Origin: Amycolatopsis sp. CA-126428
GTDB lineage: Bacteria; Actinomycetota; Actinomycetes; Mycobacteriales; Pseudonocardiaceae
Assembly: GCF_002904335.1 (NCBI RefSeq)
Contig: NZ_PPHF01000061.1
Location: 1 to 64,000, forward strand
Direction of reading: 5' to 3'
DNA length: 64,000 nt
Positions 1-7,631 of this stretch are shown piece by piece. A model generated the notes under the pieces. It saw only the letters and a list, made by a program, of their open reading frames with translations, was not told where the DNA came from and ran no database searches. How positions within the stretch are numbered: the first letter of the stretch is position 1; every line of letters starts with the position of its first letter. Made by a program: the position numbers and the translations under genes.

Positions 1-318
1 CTTGACCGCCGCCACCAGCTTGGTCAGCAGCGGGTTCGTCGACGCGGCCGAGGCGACCGGCTGCGGGCCCATAGAGTCCAGCGAACCGGGCGCGGACCCC
101 TGCGGCAGCTGCGAACACGCCGGGCCGAAGACGTCGGCGTTGGTGGTCACGCCATCGGCAGCGGCCGTGCTGGAGGACGGCGCGGCCATCGACGAAGAAG
201 GAGCCGGAGCCGGGGCGCTGGAGCTGCCCGACGACGCGGTGCCGTTGCTGCCGCACGCGGTCAGCGCGAGGGCGGCGGCCGCGGTCATGCCGATACCAGC
301 GATACGAAGCTTGTTCAC
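1..318 (-). CDS. Fasciclin-domain lipoprotein (MPT70/MPT83-like), 3' part outside window
   Basis: The visible N-terminal 106 residues start with a lipoprotein signal (hydrophobic stretch ending LTAC, Cys22 as the lipidated residue), then a Ser/Pro/Ala-rich linker, then TNADVFGPACSQLP, which is how secreted actinobacterial fasciclin (FAS1) proteins begin. FAS1 domains are extracellular adhesion modules, and the mycobacterial homologues are surface antigens under SigK control. Start: the GTG at 318-316 is chosen because GGAG (330-327) lies 8 nt upstream; an in-frame GTG at 327 overlaps that GGAG. The gene continues beyond position 1, so most of the domain is unseen. A SigK-like promoter lies about 60 nt upstream. 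The family call rests on a short sequence but on a characteristic one. Confidence 0.8.
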   Translation of the reverse strand, partial: MNKLRIAGIGMTAAAALALTACGSNGTASSGSSSAPAPAPSSSMAAPSSSTAAADGVTTNADVFGPACSQLPQGSAPGSLDSMGPQPVASAASTNPLLTKLVAAVK

Positions 319-384
319 GGAAATCACTCCAAGAGGGGAATCAAAAGCGGCTGTCCCTTGCGGGAAACTTGCTGTCTGCCGGTA

Positions 385-412
385 ATTCGGGGCCCGGCCC
401 GCGCCGGATTGG
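385..412 (-). promoter_or_regulatory. SigK-like ECF promoter of the fasciclin gene
   Basis: On the minus strand CCAATC (412-407), a 16-nt spacer and CCGAAT (390-385). The published M. tuberculosis SigK promoter is about CCATCC / CCGAAT, so the -10 element is identical. Predicted start near 378 leaves a 60-nt leader with a good ribosome site. Nearly the same pair recurs before two other genes of this group. Confidence 0.65.
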
Positions 413-432
413 TCGGGCGGGAAAACTTTTTT

Positions 433-2016
433 TCAGGCCGCAGTGAAGGTGACGTTGTGCCAGCCCGTGGCGCCGTCGGGGACGGTGCCGGCGCGCATGT
501 CGGTCTGCGTGTAACCGGTTTTGTCGGTGGCCCGGCAGAACACCTGGTGCACCCCGGCCGGGATGTCGACCTCGGTCCACCACATCCGCCAGGTGTTCAG
601 GTTGACTTGCTGGGACAGCGTCGTTTCCTGCCACGGTCCCCGGTCGACGCGGACCTCGACCTTCTCGATGCCCGTGTGCTGCGCCCACGCCACGCCGGCG
701 ACCCGCACCTTTCCCACCTTGACGTTGGCGAAACCGCGGTGCGAATCGATCCGGGATTCCGTCTTGATCGGGGCCTCCTGGCTCCAGCCGCGTTTGAGCC
801 AATACGCTTTGCGCGCGGCCCAGGTGGTGACTTCGATGTCCACGACCCATTTCGTCGCCGACACATAGCCGTACAGGCCGGGGGTGACGAGCCGCGCGGG
901 GAAGCCGTGTTCCAGCGGCAGCGGTTCGCCGTTCATGCCGATCGCCAGCATCGCCCCGCGGCCCCGGTCCTGGGCCGCCGCGACCGGGGTGCCGGAGGTC
1001 CAGCCGTCCACGCTGGTGCAGTACAGCTGCTCGGCGCCGGGTTTCACGCCGGCTTCGGCGAGCAGGTCGGCCAGGTCGACGCCGAGGAAGTTCGACGTCG
1101 ACACGTAGTCGCCGCCGACTTCGTTGGACACGCACGTCATGGTCACCGTGCGCTCGATCAGCGGCCGGTTGCGGATGTCCTCGTAGCGGTAGCGGATTTC
1201 GCGGTCGACCATGCCGTGCAGCCGCAGCGTCCAGTCTTCGGCCCGCAGCTGCGGCACCGACAACGCGGTGTCCACCCGGTAGAAGTTCGCGTTCGGCGTC
1301 AGGAACGGCGGGGTGCCGAGCTTGGCGAAATCGGCGTCGGCGGGAATGGCCGGCGCGGTCCGCGCGGGGACGAGCTTGCCGATCGCCTCCCGTGACGCCG
1401 TCGCGTCCCGGGCCGAGCTGATCAGCTGCCCGCCCAGGCCCATCGCGCCGGCTCCGACGACGACCCCGGCGCCGCCCAGGAGGAAGGACCGCCGGGACGT
1501 GCCGCTCTTCTCCCCGGCTCCGGATTCTCGCCACACCCGTGGGGCGATCCGGTGCAGGAGCCGGAAAACGGCGACTCCGACGAGCAAGCTGGCGGCCGGC
1601 GCCAGCAACGCCACGCTCGTCAGGTCCGGGCGCTGGGACACGGCGAACCCGCCGAGCAGTCCGAACAGGACGATGACGACCGTCCCGGGCACCGGCGAGC
1701 GGCGCGACAGCACGCCGGCGAGCGCGGCGGCCGCCACCATCACCACGGCCATGCCGCTGAGCAGCACGAGCTTGTCGTAAGTGCCGAACGTGCGGACGGC
1801 GAAGTCCTTCAGCTCCACCGGCGTCAGGTCGATGGCGCCGTTGCCGACGGCCAGGTAAGGCGAGGCGTTGATGCCGATGAAGCCGGCGACCAGGTGCCCG
1901 GCCGCCAGCGCGGCGGCCAGCGCCAGGATGCCGGTGAACGCGGCCGCGAAGAACCGAAGCCGGGTGCGCTCCGAGGACGGCGGAACTGCTGGGGCGTCGA
2001 GTTCGGTAGCGGTCAT
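433..2016 (-). CDS. Membrane-anchored molybdopterin-dependent oxidoreductase (YedY/sulfite oxidase family)
   Basis: About 527 residues. The N-terminal 155 residues hold four predicted membrane helices; a basic stretch with SRRSFLLGG then leads into a fifth hydrophobic segment resembling a Tat signal, followed by an exported sulfite-oxidase-type molybdopterin domain. TMTCVSNEVGG contains the conserved Cys (about residue 295) that ligates molybdenum. The C-terminal 110 residues look like the Mo-co dimerisation domain (VAGVAWAQHTGIEKVEVR). Members reduce or oxidise small S- or N-oxides outside the membrane; YedY repairs methionine sulfoxide, but the substrate here is unknown. An ATG nine bases upstream (2025) is possible, but the ATG at 2016 falls where transcription from the SigK-like promoter should start, suggesting a leaderless mRNA. 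It follows no gene closely and faces the anti-sigma gene. Confidence 0.88.
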   Translation of the reverse strand: MTATELDAPAVPPSSERTRLRFFAAAFTGILALAAALAAGHLVAGFIGINASPYLAVGNGAIDLTPVELKDFAVRTFGTYDKLVLLSGMAVVMVAAAALAGVLSRRSPVPGTVVIVLFGLLGGFAVSQRPDLTSVALLAPAASLLVGVAVFRLLHRIAPRVWRESGAGEKSGTSRRSFLLGGAGVVVGAGAMGLGGQLISSARDATASREAIGKLVPARTAPAIPADADFAKLGTPPFLTPNANFYRVDTALSVPQLRAEDWTLRLHGMVDREIRYRYEDIRNRPLIERTVTMTCVSNEVGGDYVSTSNFLGVDLADLLAEAGVKPGAEQLYCTSVDGWTSGTPVAAAQDRGRGAMLAIGMNGEPLPLEHGFPARLVTPGLYGYVSATKWVVDIEVTTWAARKAYWLKRGWSQEAPIKTESRIDSHRGFANVKVGKVRVAGVAWAQHTGIEKVEVRVDRGPWQETTLSQQVNLNTWRMWWTEVDIPAGVHQVFCRATDKTGYTQTDMRAGTVPDGATGWHNVTFTAA

Positions 2017-2023
2017 ACCCAGC

Positions 2024-2052
2024 ATTCGGTGCTCGCCGGGTCCAGGTATTGG
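2024..2052 (-). promoter_or_regulatory. SigK-like promoter giving a predicted leaderless mRNA for the oxidoreductase
   Basis: Minus strand: CCAATA (2052-2047), 17-nt spacer, CCGAAT (2029-2024). The expected transcription start, about 7 nt downstream, coincides with the ATG at 2016, so no leader or ribosome site is needed. The -10 overlaps the alternative upstream ATG at 2025, which argues against that start. Confidence 0.62.
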
Positions 2053-2172
2053 TCAGTGACCGTTCCGCAACGTCGTCCACCTGAATGGGTGAGAGCACGC
2101 GCCGGATCCACTGTGGACAGCGAGTCGTCGCCGACCCTCGCGGGGGATCGTGCCCGTTCCCCTCCCCCGGCA

Positions 2173-2201
2173 CCAATCTGCGCAGGCCGGCTGCCCCGAA
2201 C
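2173..2201 (+). promoter_or_regulatory. SigK-like promoter upstream of the anti-sigma factor gene
   Basis: Plus strand: CCAATC (2173-2178), 17-nt spacer, CCGAAC (2196-2201), 54 nt before the ATG at 2256. It matches the two promoters on the other strand and implies that the anti-sigma gene is transcribed by the sigma factor it restrains, a usual negative-feedback layout. Confidence 0.58.
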
Positions 2202-2255
2202 CTGTCCTGACACGCCGACGACAGCGGCGCGTGACTCGTTGTTTGGAGTGAACTG

Positions 2256-2972
2256 ATGACGACCGCCGACGCCCACGCTCTCACCGGCGCGTATGCCCTC
2301 GACGCGGTCACCGACCTCGAACGCGCCGCCTTCGCCCGGCACCTGACCGGGTGCCCGGCCTGCGCCGTCGAGGTCGCCGGCTTCCAGGAGACCGCCGCCC
2401 GCCTCGGTGGCGCAGCGGCCGCCGACCCGGACGAAACCCGGCGCCGGCGCGTGCTCGCCGTGGTCTCCCAGACGCGGCAGCTGCCGCCGCTGGTGACCGC
2501 TGGGCCGGCCGCGCGGGGGCCACGCACGCCGTGGCGCCGTCGCGCATCGATCGGTGTCGCGTCGGTCGCCGCCGCGGCCGCGGCGCTGGTCGGGGGCATC
2601 AGCATCGGGCTGGACCAACCGGGCTCCGCACCGGTGCCGGTGGCCGAGGGCAACGCGGTGACCGCCGCGCCCGACGCGATCACCGTGCGGACCACCGCGA
2701 CCGGCGGCGGCTCCGTCACGGCCACGATCTCCCGAAGCACCGGCAGAGCCCTCATCGCCACCCAGGGCCTTCCTCGGCCGGCTGCCGGCCACGCCTACGA
2801 GGTGTGGCTGACCGGGCCGCACGGGCCCCGGTCGGCCGGGCTGGTCGCCTCCGGCGGCAGCGTCGACACCGCCCTCCCCGAGCTCACCGACGGGATCGCC
2901 GTGACCGTCGAGCCCACCACCGGGTCCCTGGAACCGACAACGCCACCGATCGCCGCCATCGCGGTCGGCTGA
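2256..2972 (+). CDS. RskA-like membrane anti-sigma factor
   Basis: 238 residues. An N-terminal anti-sigma domain carries the zinc-type HX3CX2C signature (His29, Cys33, Cys36). A basic stretch is followed by one membrane helix (about 97-119) and an extracytoplasmic RskA domain (121-238). RskA binds SigK-type ECF sigma factors at the membrane and frees them on regulated proteolysis. Start ATG 2256 has GGAGTGAACTG just upstream. No sigma gene is adjacent: the 239 bp before it hold only the two divergent promoters. The partner presumably lies left of the window, beyond the fasciclin gene. It ends against the repeat-protein gene, separated by a strong hairpin. Confidence 0.85.
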   Translation: MTTADAHALTGAYALDAVTDLERAAFARHLTGCPACAVEVAGFQETAARLGGAAAADPDETRRRRVLAVVSQTRQLPPLVTAGPAARGPRTPWRRRASIGVASVAAAAAALVGGISIGLDQPGSAPVPVAEGNAVTAAPDAITVRTTATGGGSVTATISRSTGRALIATQGLPRPAAGHAYEVWLTGPHGPRSAGLVASGGSVDTALPELTDGIAVTVEPTTGSLEPTTPPIAAIAVG

Positions 2973-3000
2973 CCCACCGCCAACGCCTCGGCCCGGCAAG

Positions 3001-3034
3001 GAGCGGGGCACCGGATTCCTCCGGTGCCCCGCTC
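3001..3034. terminator. Bidirectional terminator hairpin
   Basis: A perfect 15-bp stem (3001-3015 with 3020-3034, arm GAGCGGGGCACCGGA) with a 4-nt loop TTCC sits between two convergent stop codons (2972 and 3054). It can end transcription from both sides. There is no T-run, as usual in GC-rich actinobacteria. Confidence 0.75.
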
Positions 3035-3053
3035 ATGTGCTGCCCGCTGACCG

Positions 3054-4718
3054 TCAGACGGTGTGCGGGGTGTGCGCGACGGTGTTCCAGCCGGTGGCGA
3101 TCACCGCGGCGTCGCCGCCGTTGCCACCCCGGCCCGAGTTGCCGCCGGTGGTGGTGCTGTGGTTCCCCGCGTCACCGGTCGAGCCGGTGGCACCGGTGCT
3201 GCCGGAATCGCCCGAGGTGACCGTGGTGCTCGCGTGGTCACCCGGGTGGTTCCCGCCGCCGTGGTGGTGGCGGCCCTGCTGCTCGTGCCCGCGGGTCGAG
3301 GAGACGGCGGTGTTGCCGCCGGTCGAGCCCGAGTCACCCGAGTTGCCGGTGCTGCCGGTCACCGCGGTGTTGTGGCCGGCGGCGTTCCCGGCGTCACCGG
3401 AGTCACCACCGTTGCCACCCCGTGCGGAGCCGAAGACCGAGCCCAGGACGCCGGTCGTGCCGCGCAGGCCGTGCCGGTTCCAGCCCTGTCCGCCGGTGTT
3501 CGTGCCGGTGCTGACGACGGTGGCGCCCCCACCGTTGCCTGCGTTGCCGGAGTTCCCGCCGGTGGTGGTGCTGGTGTTGGCCGCGTCACCGGTCGAGCCG
3601 GTGGCGCCGGTGCTGCCGGAATCGCCCGAAGTCACCGTGGTGGCCGACTTCGTGCCGTCGTTGTCCCGGCCACCGAAGGTGCAGCCGCAGCCGTGGTGCC
3701 CGCGGCCGTTGCCCTGGCCACCGAGGGTCCACGCGATGGCGCTGTTGCCGCCGGTGAAGCCCGAGTTCCCCGAGTTGCCCGAGGCACCGGACACCGCGGA
3801 GTTGCCGCTGGTGGCGTTTCCGGCCTTACCGGAGTCGCCGCCACGGCCGCCCTGGGCGATACCGGTCACGAGACCGGCGACGCCCGTGGTGCCGCCCTGG
3901 TCGTGCCGGTTCCAGCCGTGACCGCCGGTGTTCGCGCCGGACGCGGCCGTGGTGGCGTCGCCGCCGTGGCCCGCGTTGCCGGAGTTCCCGCCGGTGGTGG
4001 TGCTGGTGTTGGCCGCGTCGCCGGTCGAGCCGGTGGCGCCGGTGTTCCCGGAGTCACCCGAGGTCACCGTGGTGGTGCACTGCGCCAGCAGGCAGAGACC
4101 GTAGGCGCTGTTGCCGCCGGTCGAGCCCGAGTTCCCCGAGTTGCCCGAGGCACCGGACGCCGCGGAGTTGCCGCTGGTGGCGTTTCCGGCTTTGCCGGAG
4201 TCGCCGCCGTGGCCGCCCTTCGCGGTACCGGTCACCGAGCCGAGGACGCCGCGGGCGCCCCGCGAGTCCGCGGTGTTCTCACCCGAAGCCGCGGTGGTCC
4301 CGGAGCCGCCGTGCCCGGCGTTCCCGGAGCTGCCGCCCGTGGTGGTGCTGGTGTTCGAGGCGTGCCCGGTCGAGCCGGTCGCGCCCGTGTTCCCGGAGTT
4401 GCCCGAGGACACCGAAGTGCTGCACTTCGCGAGCACGCACACGCCGTAGGCGCTGTTGTGCCCGGTGGATCCGGAGTCGCCCGAGTCGCCGGAGTTCCCG
4501 CTGACAGCGGTGTTGCCGCTGCCCGCGTTCCCGCCGGCCCCGGAGTCCCCGCCGGTGCCGCCGGCCGACACGCCGGAGACCACGGAGTGCAGGGTGCCGC
4601 CGAGCCCGCCCAGCGGGCCCGAACCGCCGGTGTCCGCACTGGCCACCGCGCTGCCCAGCAGGACGAACCCGCCGGAGATGAACGCGGCGGTCAGGCCGCG
4701 TCGCACGTACTTGTGCAT
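3054..4718 (-). CDS. Secreted Gly/Ser/Asn/Thr-rich repeat protein (PGRS-like)
   Basis: 554 residues with a signal peptide (MHKYVRRGL, then a hydrophobic core ending ASA). The mature part is four degenerate tandem units of about 110-140 residues. Each has a GGDSGxAGNxxSGN block, a short variable insert, and a conserved TTVTSGDSGNTGATGSTG block. Inserts differ: units 1 and 2 carry CVLAKC and CLLAQC Cys pairs, unit 3 HHGCGC, unit 4 a HHHGGGNH His-rich patch. The composition recalls mycobacterial PE_PGRS tails and other glycine-rich surface proteins, but there is no PE domain. Start ATG 4718 is supported by GGAAAGGGAAGAC upstream. It lies 57 bp after the Pro/Val-rich membrane protein gene and is probably cotranscribed from the SigK-like promoter at 5621-5648. 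A wall or surface-layer role is likely; metal binding by the inserts is only a possibility. Confidence 0.72.
   Translation of the reverse strand: MHKYVRRGLTAAFISGGFVLLGSAVASADTGGSGPLGGLGGTLHSVVSGVSAGGTGGDSGAGGNAGSGNTAVSGNSGDSGDSGSTGHNSAYGVCVLAKCSTSVSSGNSGNTGATGSTGHASNTSTTTGGSSGNAGHGGSGTTAASGENTADSRGARGVLGSVTGTAKGGHGGDSGKAGNATSGNSAASGASGNSGNSGSTGGNSAYGLCLLAQCTTTVTSGDSGNTGATGSTGDAANTSTTTGGNSGNAGHGGDATTAASGANTGGHGWNRHDQGGTTGVAGLVTGIAQGGRGGDSGKAGNATSGNSAVSGASGNSGNSGFTGGNSAIAWTLGGQGNGRGHHGCGCTFGGRDNDGTKSATTVTSGDSGSTGATGSTGDAANTSTTTGGNSGNAGNGGGATVVSTGTNTGGQGWNRHGLRGTTGVLGSVFGSARGGNGGDSGDAGNAAGHNTAVTGSTGNSGDSGSTGGNTAVSSTRGHEQQGRHHHGGGNHPGDHASTTVTSGDSGSTGATGSTGDAGNHSTTTGGNSGRGGNGGDAAVIATGWNTVAHTPHTV
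3090..4640 (-). repeat. In-gene tandem repeats, four degenerate units
   Basis: At DNA level the units repeat with long near-identical blocks, for example GGTGGTGGTGCTGGTGTTGG on the plus strand at about 3560 and 3990, and similar copies near 3150 and 4340. Such blocks can recombine, so copy number may vary between strains, and short-read assemblies may collapse here. Confidence 0.7.
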
Positions 4719-4775
4719 GTCTTCCCTTTCCTTGCCTTCTGTCCACAATGGATTTCTGGTGGCGGAAAGGGAAAG

Positions 4776-5576
4776 TCAGCTCGGATGGTCGTTGCCGTAG
4801 AAGACCAGCCAGTACGGCGGCGCACACCCGTCCGGCGGTGCCCGCCAAGCGCGATCGGTGCCCGGCATGCTCGACCCGGACCCGGTCACGGCGTACTCAC
4901 CACCGTGCTGCCCGGCCGACCCCGCCGCCGTGGTCCCGCTCGCCGCGGGACCTTCCGGCGCCGGCGGCACGCTGCCGCCGCCGTCCGGCCCGGACGTCCG
5001 GGCGGACCGGGCCGACCCGGCCGGTACAGCCGCGTCCTTCGCGGTGACTTCGGCGAACACCGGCCGATCCGCCCGTGGCTGCCTGGACGAAACGACCGCT
5101 TCGACCGCCGGCTGTCCGGTGGTCGCCGCGGCGGCTTGTTCCGCCGGGGCAGGGCGGACGTCGTCCCGCGGACGCGTAGTCCCCGGGATGACCACCGGGC
5201 CGGCGGGATCCGCTCCCACGGCGTGCACCACCGGCGCGACCGCGTCCAGGACCGGCCGGAGGACCGGCTCGGTCACCGGGCGCACCACCGACAACACCGG
5301 CGCCACCGCCGTGACCACCGGCCGCACGACCGGCGCGAGCACCGGCTCCGCGAGGTTCGCAACCGGCTCGAGCGCGCCCCGCAGCGGTTTCCCGACCGCG
5401 GACAACAGACCAGGCGGATCCGGATGGTCCGGCGAGGACGATTCGGACGCGTTGGCCGTACCCGACATCAGCAACGCCAGGACAGCGAACCCCACCAAGG
5501 TGCCCGCGACCAGCAATACCCGGGCCAATATCAAGCCGTCACCGACCCGCACGTCCTCAGACTGGGAAGTATCCAT
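4776..5576 (-). CDS. Pro/Val-rich single-pass membrane or secreted protein, unknown function
   Basis: 266 residues. A short N-terminal tail precedes one hydrophobic helix (about 15-40, ending in an ANA-like cleavage site). Residues 60-120 contain a quasi-repeat of PV/VRPV (VLAPVVRPVVTAVAPVLSVV and similar), which may form an amphipathic helix or an extended stalk. Then follow low-complexity Ala/Pro/Gly and a compact C-terminus with WRAPPDGCAPPYW. Start ATG 5576 is chosen because GGAGG lies 8 nt upstream; the GTG at 5585 overlaps it. No family was recognised. It leads an operon with the repeat protein, so both may be envelope components of the same sigma regulon. Confidence 0.68.
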   Translation of the reverse strand: MDTSQSEDVRVGDGLILARVLLVAGTLVGFAVLALLMSGTANASESSSPDHPDPPGLLSAVGKPLRGALEPVANLAEPVLAPVVRPVVTAVAPVLSVVRPVTEPVLRPVLDAVAPVVHAVGADPAGPVVIPGTTRPRDDVRPAPAEQAAAATTGQPAVEAVVSSRQPRADRPVFAEVTAKDAAVPAGSARSARTSGPDGGGSVPPAPEGPAASGTTAAGSAGQHGGEYAVTGSGSSMPGTDRAWRAPPDGCAPPYWLVFYGNDHPS

Positions 5577-5887
5577 GCATTTCACCTCCCTTCGAGTGCG
5601 ATCTTCACCCGTCAGTGCAAGTTCGCCGCGAGATCCTCACCGGATTGGGTGGCAGAGCGCCCTGATTTTTCTTTTCTTCCAGGGTTTCTCCTCGCCGGCA
5701 GCGGGTATTCGGCTGGGCTGTTTTTCGCCCGGGGGCCCGTCCGGAAATTCGACCTGTCCGCCGGGCGGCCAGCTTCGAACCGGAGACGTCAGCGACGATC
5801 CAACCTGCTCACCCGGGAGGCCATGCCGGGGCGTGCGGGACACGCCCGAGGTCGCGCAACGTCGCGCGCGGGCGGGAAGGAGTGCAC
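5577..5887. other. 311-bp divergent intergenic region
   Basis: It separates the membrane/repeat-protein operon (minus) from the ferritin-like gene (plus). The only element supported is the SigK-like promoter at 5621-5648 on the minus strand. A pyrimidine-rich stretch at about 5666-5690 breaks the GC pattern. No small open frame with a convincing ribosome site was seen, and the ferritin gene's own promoter was not identified. Confidence 0.5.
5621..5648 (-). promoter_or_regulatory. Candidate SigK-like promoter for the membrane/repeat-protein operon
   Basis: Minus strand: CCAATC (5648-5643), 16-nt spacer, GCGAAC (5626-5621). The -35 element is identical to two others in the window; the -10 differs at its first base. 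The predicted start near 5614 gives a 38-nt leader. Weaker than the three promoters further left. Confidence 0.45.
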
Positions 5888-6850
5888 GTGTTCGGCAAAC
5901 GCTATGCCGCTTCGATGATCAACCGCAGCGCCGAGAACGAGCAGGACCGGCGGCGGTTCCTGCGCGCCGCCGGCGTGACCGGGCTCGGTGTCGTGGGCGC
6001 CGGCGCCCTCGGCGGGCTGACCGCGGGCCCCGCGGCCGCAGCCACGGCCCACCCGGCCGCCGCTGCCGAGGAGGCCGCCGTCAGCGATGGCGCCGTCCTC
6101 AACTTCGCCCTCAACCTCGAGTACCTCGAAGCCGAGTTCTACCTGCACGCCGTCACCGGTCGCGGCCTCGCCGACTCCATGACCACCGGCACCGGCACCC
6201 GCGGCGGCGTGACCGGCGGCCGGGCGGTCCGCTTCGAAACCAAGGCCGCCCGCCAGTACGCCCAGGAAATCGCGGCCGACGAGAAAGCCCACGTCCAGTT
6301 CCTGCGCTCGGCACTCGGCTCGGCCGCCGTCAGCCGGCCCGCGATCGACCTGCAGTCCAGCTTCACCGCCGCCGCCCAGGCCGCCGGCCTCGTCAAGCCG
6401 GGCCGCAGCTTCGACGCCTTCGCCTGCGAAGAAAACTTCCTGCTCGCCGCGTTCCTCTTCGAAGACGTCGGCGTCACCGCCTACAAGGGCGCCGCCCCGC
6501 TCATCACCAACAAGACCTACCTCGAAGCCGCCGCCGGCATCCTCGCCGTCGAGGCCTACCACGCCGCCACCATCCGCAGCGCCCTCTACCAGCGCGGCGA
6601 CGGCAGGGCCACCGTCAAGCTGTCCGACGCCCGCGACAGCCTCGACGGCGCCGGCGACGACGACCAAGGCGTCATCGACAGCCACGGCAACGTCAACATC
6701 GTCCCCACCGACCCCAACGGCATCGCCTACAGCCGCTCCCCCGGCCAGGTCCTCAACATCGTCTACCTGACCCCCAAGGCGGCCACCTCCGGCGGATTCT
6801 TCCCCCAGGGTGTCAACGGCGAAGTCAACACCAGCGCGGCCAACGGCTGA
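5888..6850 (+). CDS. Tat-exported ferritin-like domain protein
   Basis: About 320 residues. A twin-arginine signal ([13 protein letters not shown], then a hydrophobic stretch and an Ala-rich cleavage region) precedes a ferritin-like four-helix bundle of the Ferritin_2/desiccation-related type ([19 protein letters not shown]; later EKAHVQFLR and [11 protein letters not shown]). The Glu and His residues in these helices are the usual positions of di-metal ligands. Family members are secreted and poorly characterised; metal binding or stress protection is plausible. Start GTG 5888 has AAGGAG five bases upstream; a GTG at 5882 lies inside that site. It converges on the TetR gene, with 15 bp between stops. 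Confidence 0.82.
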   Translation: MFGKRYAASMINRSAENEQDRRRFLRAAGVTGLGVVGAGALGGLTAGPAAAATAHPAAAAEEAAVSDGAVLNFALNLEYLEAEFYLHAVTGRGLADSMTTGTGTRGGVTGGRAVRFETKAARQYAQEIAADEKAHVQFLRSALGSAAVSRPAIDLQSSFTAAAQAAGLVKPGRSFDAFACEENFLLAAFLFEDVGVTAYKGAAPLITNKTYLEAAAGILAVEAYHAATIRSALYQRGDGRATVKLSDARDSLDGAGDDDQGVIDSHGNVNIVPTDPNGIAYSRSPGQVLNIVYLTPKAATSGGFFPQGVNGEVNTSAANG

Positions 6851-6865
6851 GCAGCCCGTTCGCCG

Positions 6866-7474
6866 TCAGGTTCGGTCACCGTGCCTTACGGATTCCTTCG
6901 TCATGCCGGCCCACCCGGTGTCGAGGAGGGCGAAGATCCGGTCGAGCGCGGCCTCGGCGTCGTCCCGTCCGTGGACGAGGGTGACGGCTTCGAGAGCGAA
7001 ATGGGCGAGCGCCTGACAACCGGGGTCGCTTTCCGGGAGCGCACTGTCCGCGGCGATCGCCGCGGACAGTGCCTTCTCGTGGCGCACCCACATGCGGCGA
7101 AAGTATTCGTGGAGGGCCGGAGTGGTGTCGACGAGCCGGCGGAAGCCGGCGAAGCGCGGGTCTTCGCGGACCTGACGGGACCGCTCGTCGCACAGCAGCC
7201 GGCGCAGCGCCTGCGGGATGGATTGGCCGGCGGGGCGCTCGCGGACCGCGGCGACGAGCGCGGCCTCACGGTCGGTGTCCTGGTCGAAGACCAGTGCTTC
7301 CTTCCCGTCGGGAAAGTGCTTGAACAGCGTGGCCGTCGAGACGTCGGCGGCCTCGGCGATCTCCCGCACGCCGACCGCGTCGTAGCCGCGCTCCAGGAAC
7401 AGCCCCAGCGCGGCGTCCGCCAAGGCTTGCCGGGTGGCGGCCTTCTTGCGCTCGCGGCGCCCCGTCTCGGTCAC
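6866..7474 (-). CDS. TetR-family regulator, divergent from a flavin monooxygenase
   Basis: About 202 residues. The N-terminal helix-turn-helix is typical (TRQALADAALGLF, VREIAEAADVSTATLFKHF), followed by a helical ligand-binding domain. It is transcribed away from the TetX-like monooxygenase gene and probably represses it, with the inverted repeat at 7496-7527 as candidate operator. Start: GTG 7474 is preferred, since TAGAGT lies 7 nt upstream and would give a leaderless transcript; GTG 7483 is the alternative and adds three residues. The inducer is unknown. Confidence 0.82.
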   Translation of the reverse strand: MTETGRRERKKAATRQALADAALGLFLERGYDAVGVREIAEAADVSTATLFKHFPDGKEALVFDQDTDREAALVAAVRERPAGQSIPQALRRLLCDERSRQVREDPRFAGFRRLVDTTPALHEYFRRMWVRHEKALSAAIAADSALPESDPGCQALAHFALEAVTLVHGRDDAEAALDRIFALLDTGWAGMTKESVRHGDRT

Positions 7475-7495
7475 GTGCCCCACTCTAGCGCGTGC

Positions 7496-7527
7496 GTTGA
7501 ACGGATCACAATGTAGAACCGTTCGAC
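7496..7527. promoter_or_regulatory. Candidate TetR operator
   Basis: Inverted repeat GTTGAACGG (7496-7504) and CCGTTCGAC (7519-7527), one mismatch, 14-nt centre. It lies in the 157 bp between the divergent TetR and monooxygenase genes, where it could block both promoters. Confidence 0.5.
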
Positions 7528-7631
7528 TTTTGGAACCGTGTCACCTATCGTGGGTGGAGGTCAGGCTGTCCGGCCTGCAGCGAGCGGCTACGACGAACCG
7601 TCGCCGCACCACGCGTGGAAGAGGTTCACCC

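Noticed and set aside
3054..4718. CRISPR-like repeats
   Set aside because: Repeats are coding, degenerate, of uneven length and inside one reading frame; no spacer pattern and no cas genes.
3063..5918. Very long plus-strand frame opposite the repeat protein
   Set aside because: It is the antisense shadow of GC-rich genes with biased third positions, lacks a ribosome site and reads as Arg/Gly/Ala/Val low complexity.
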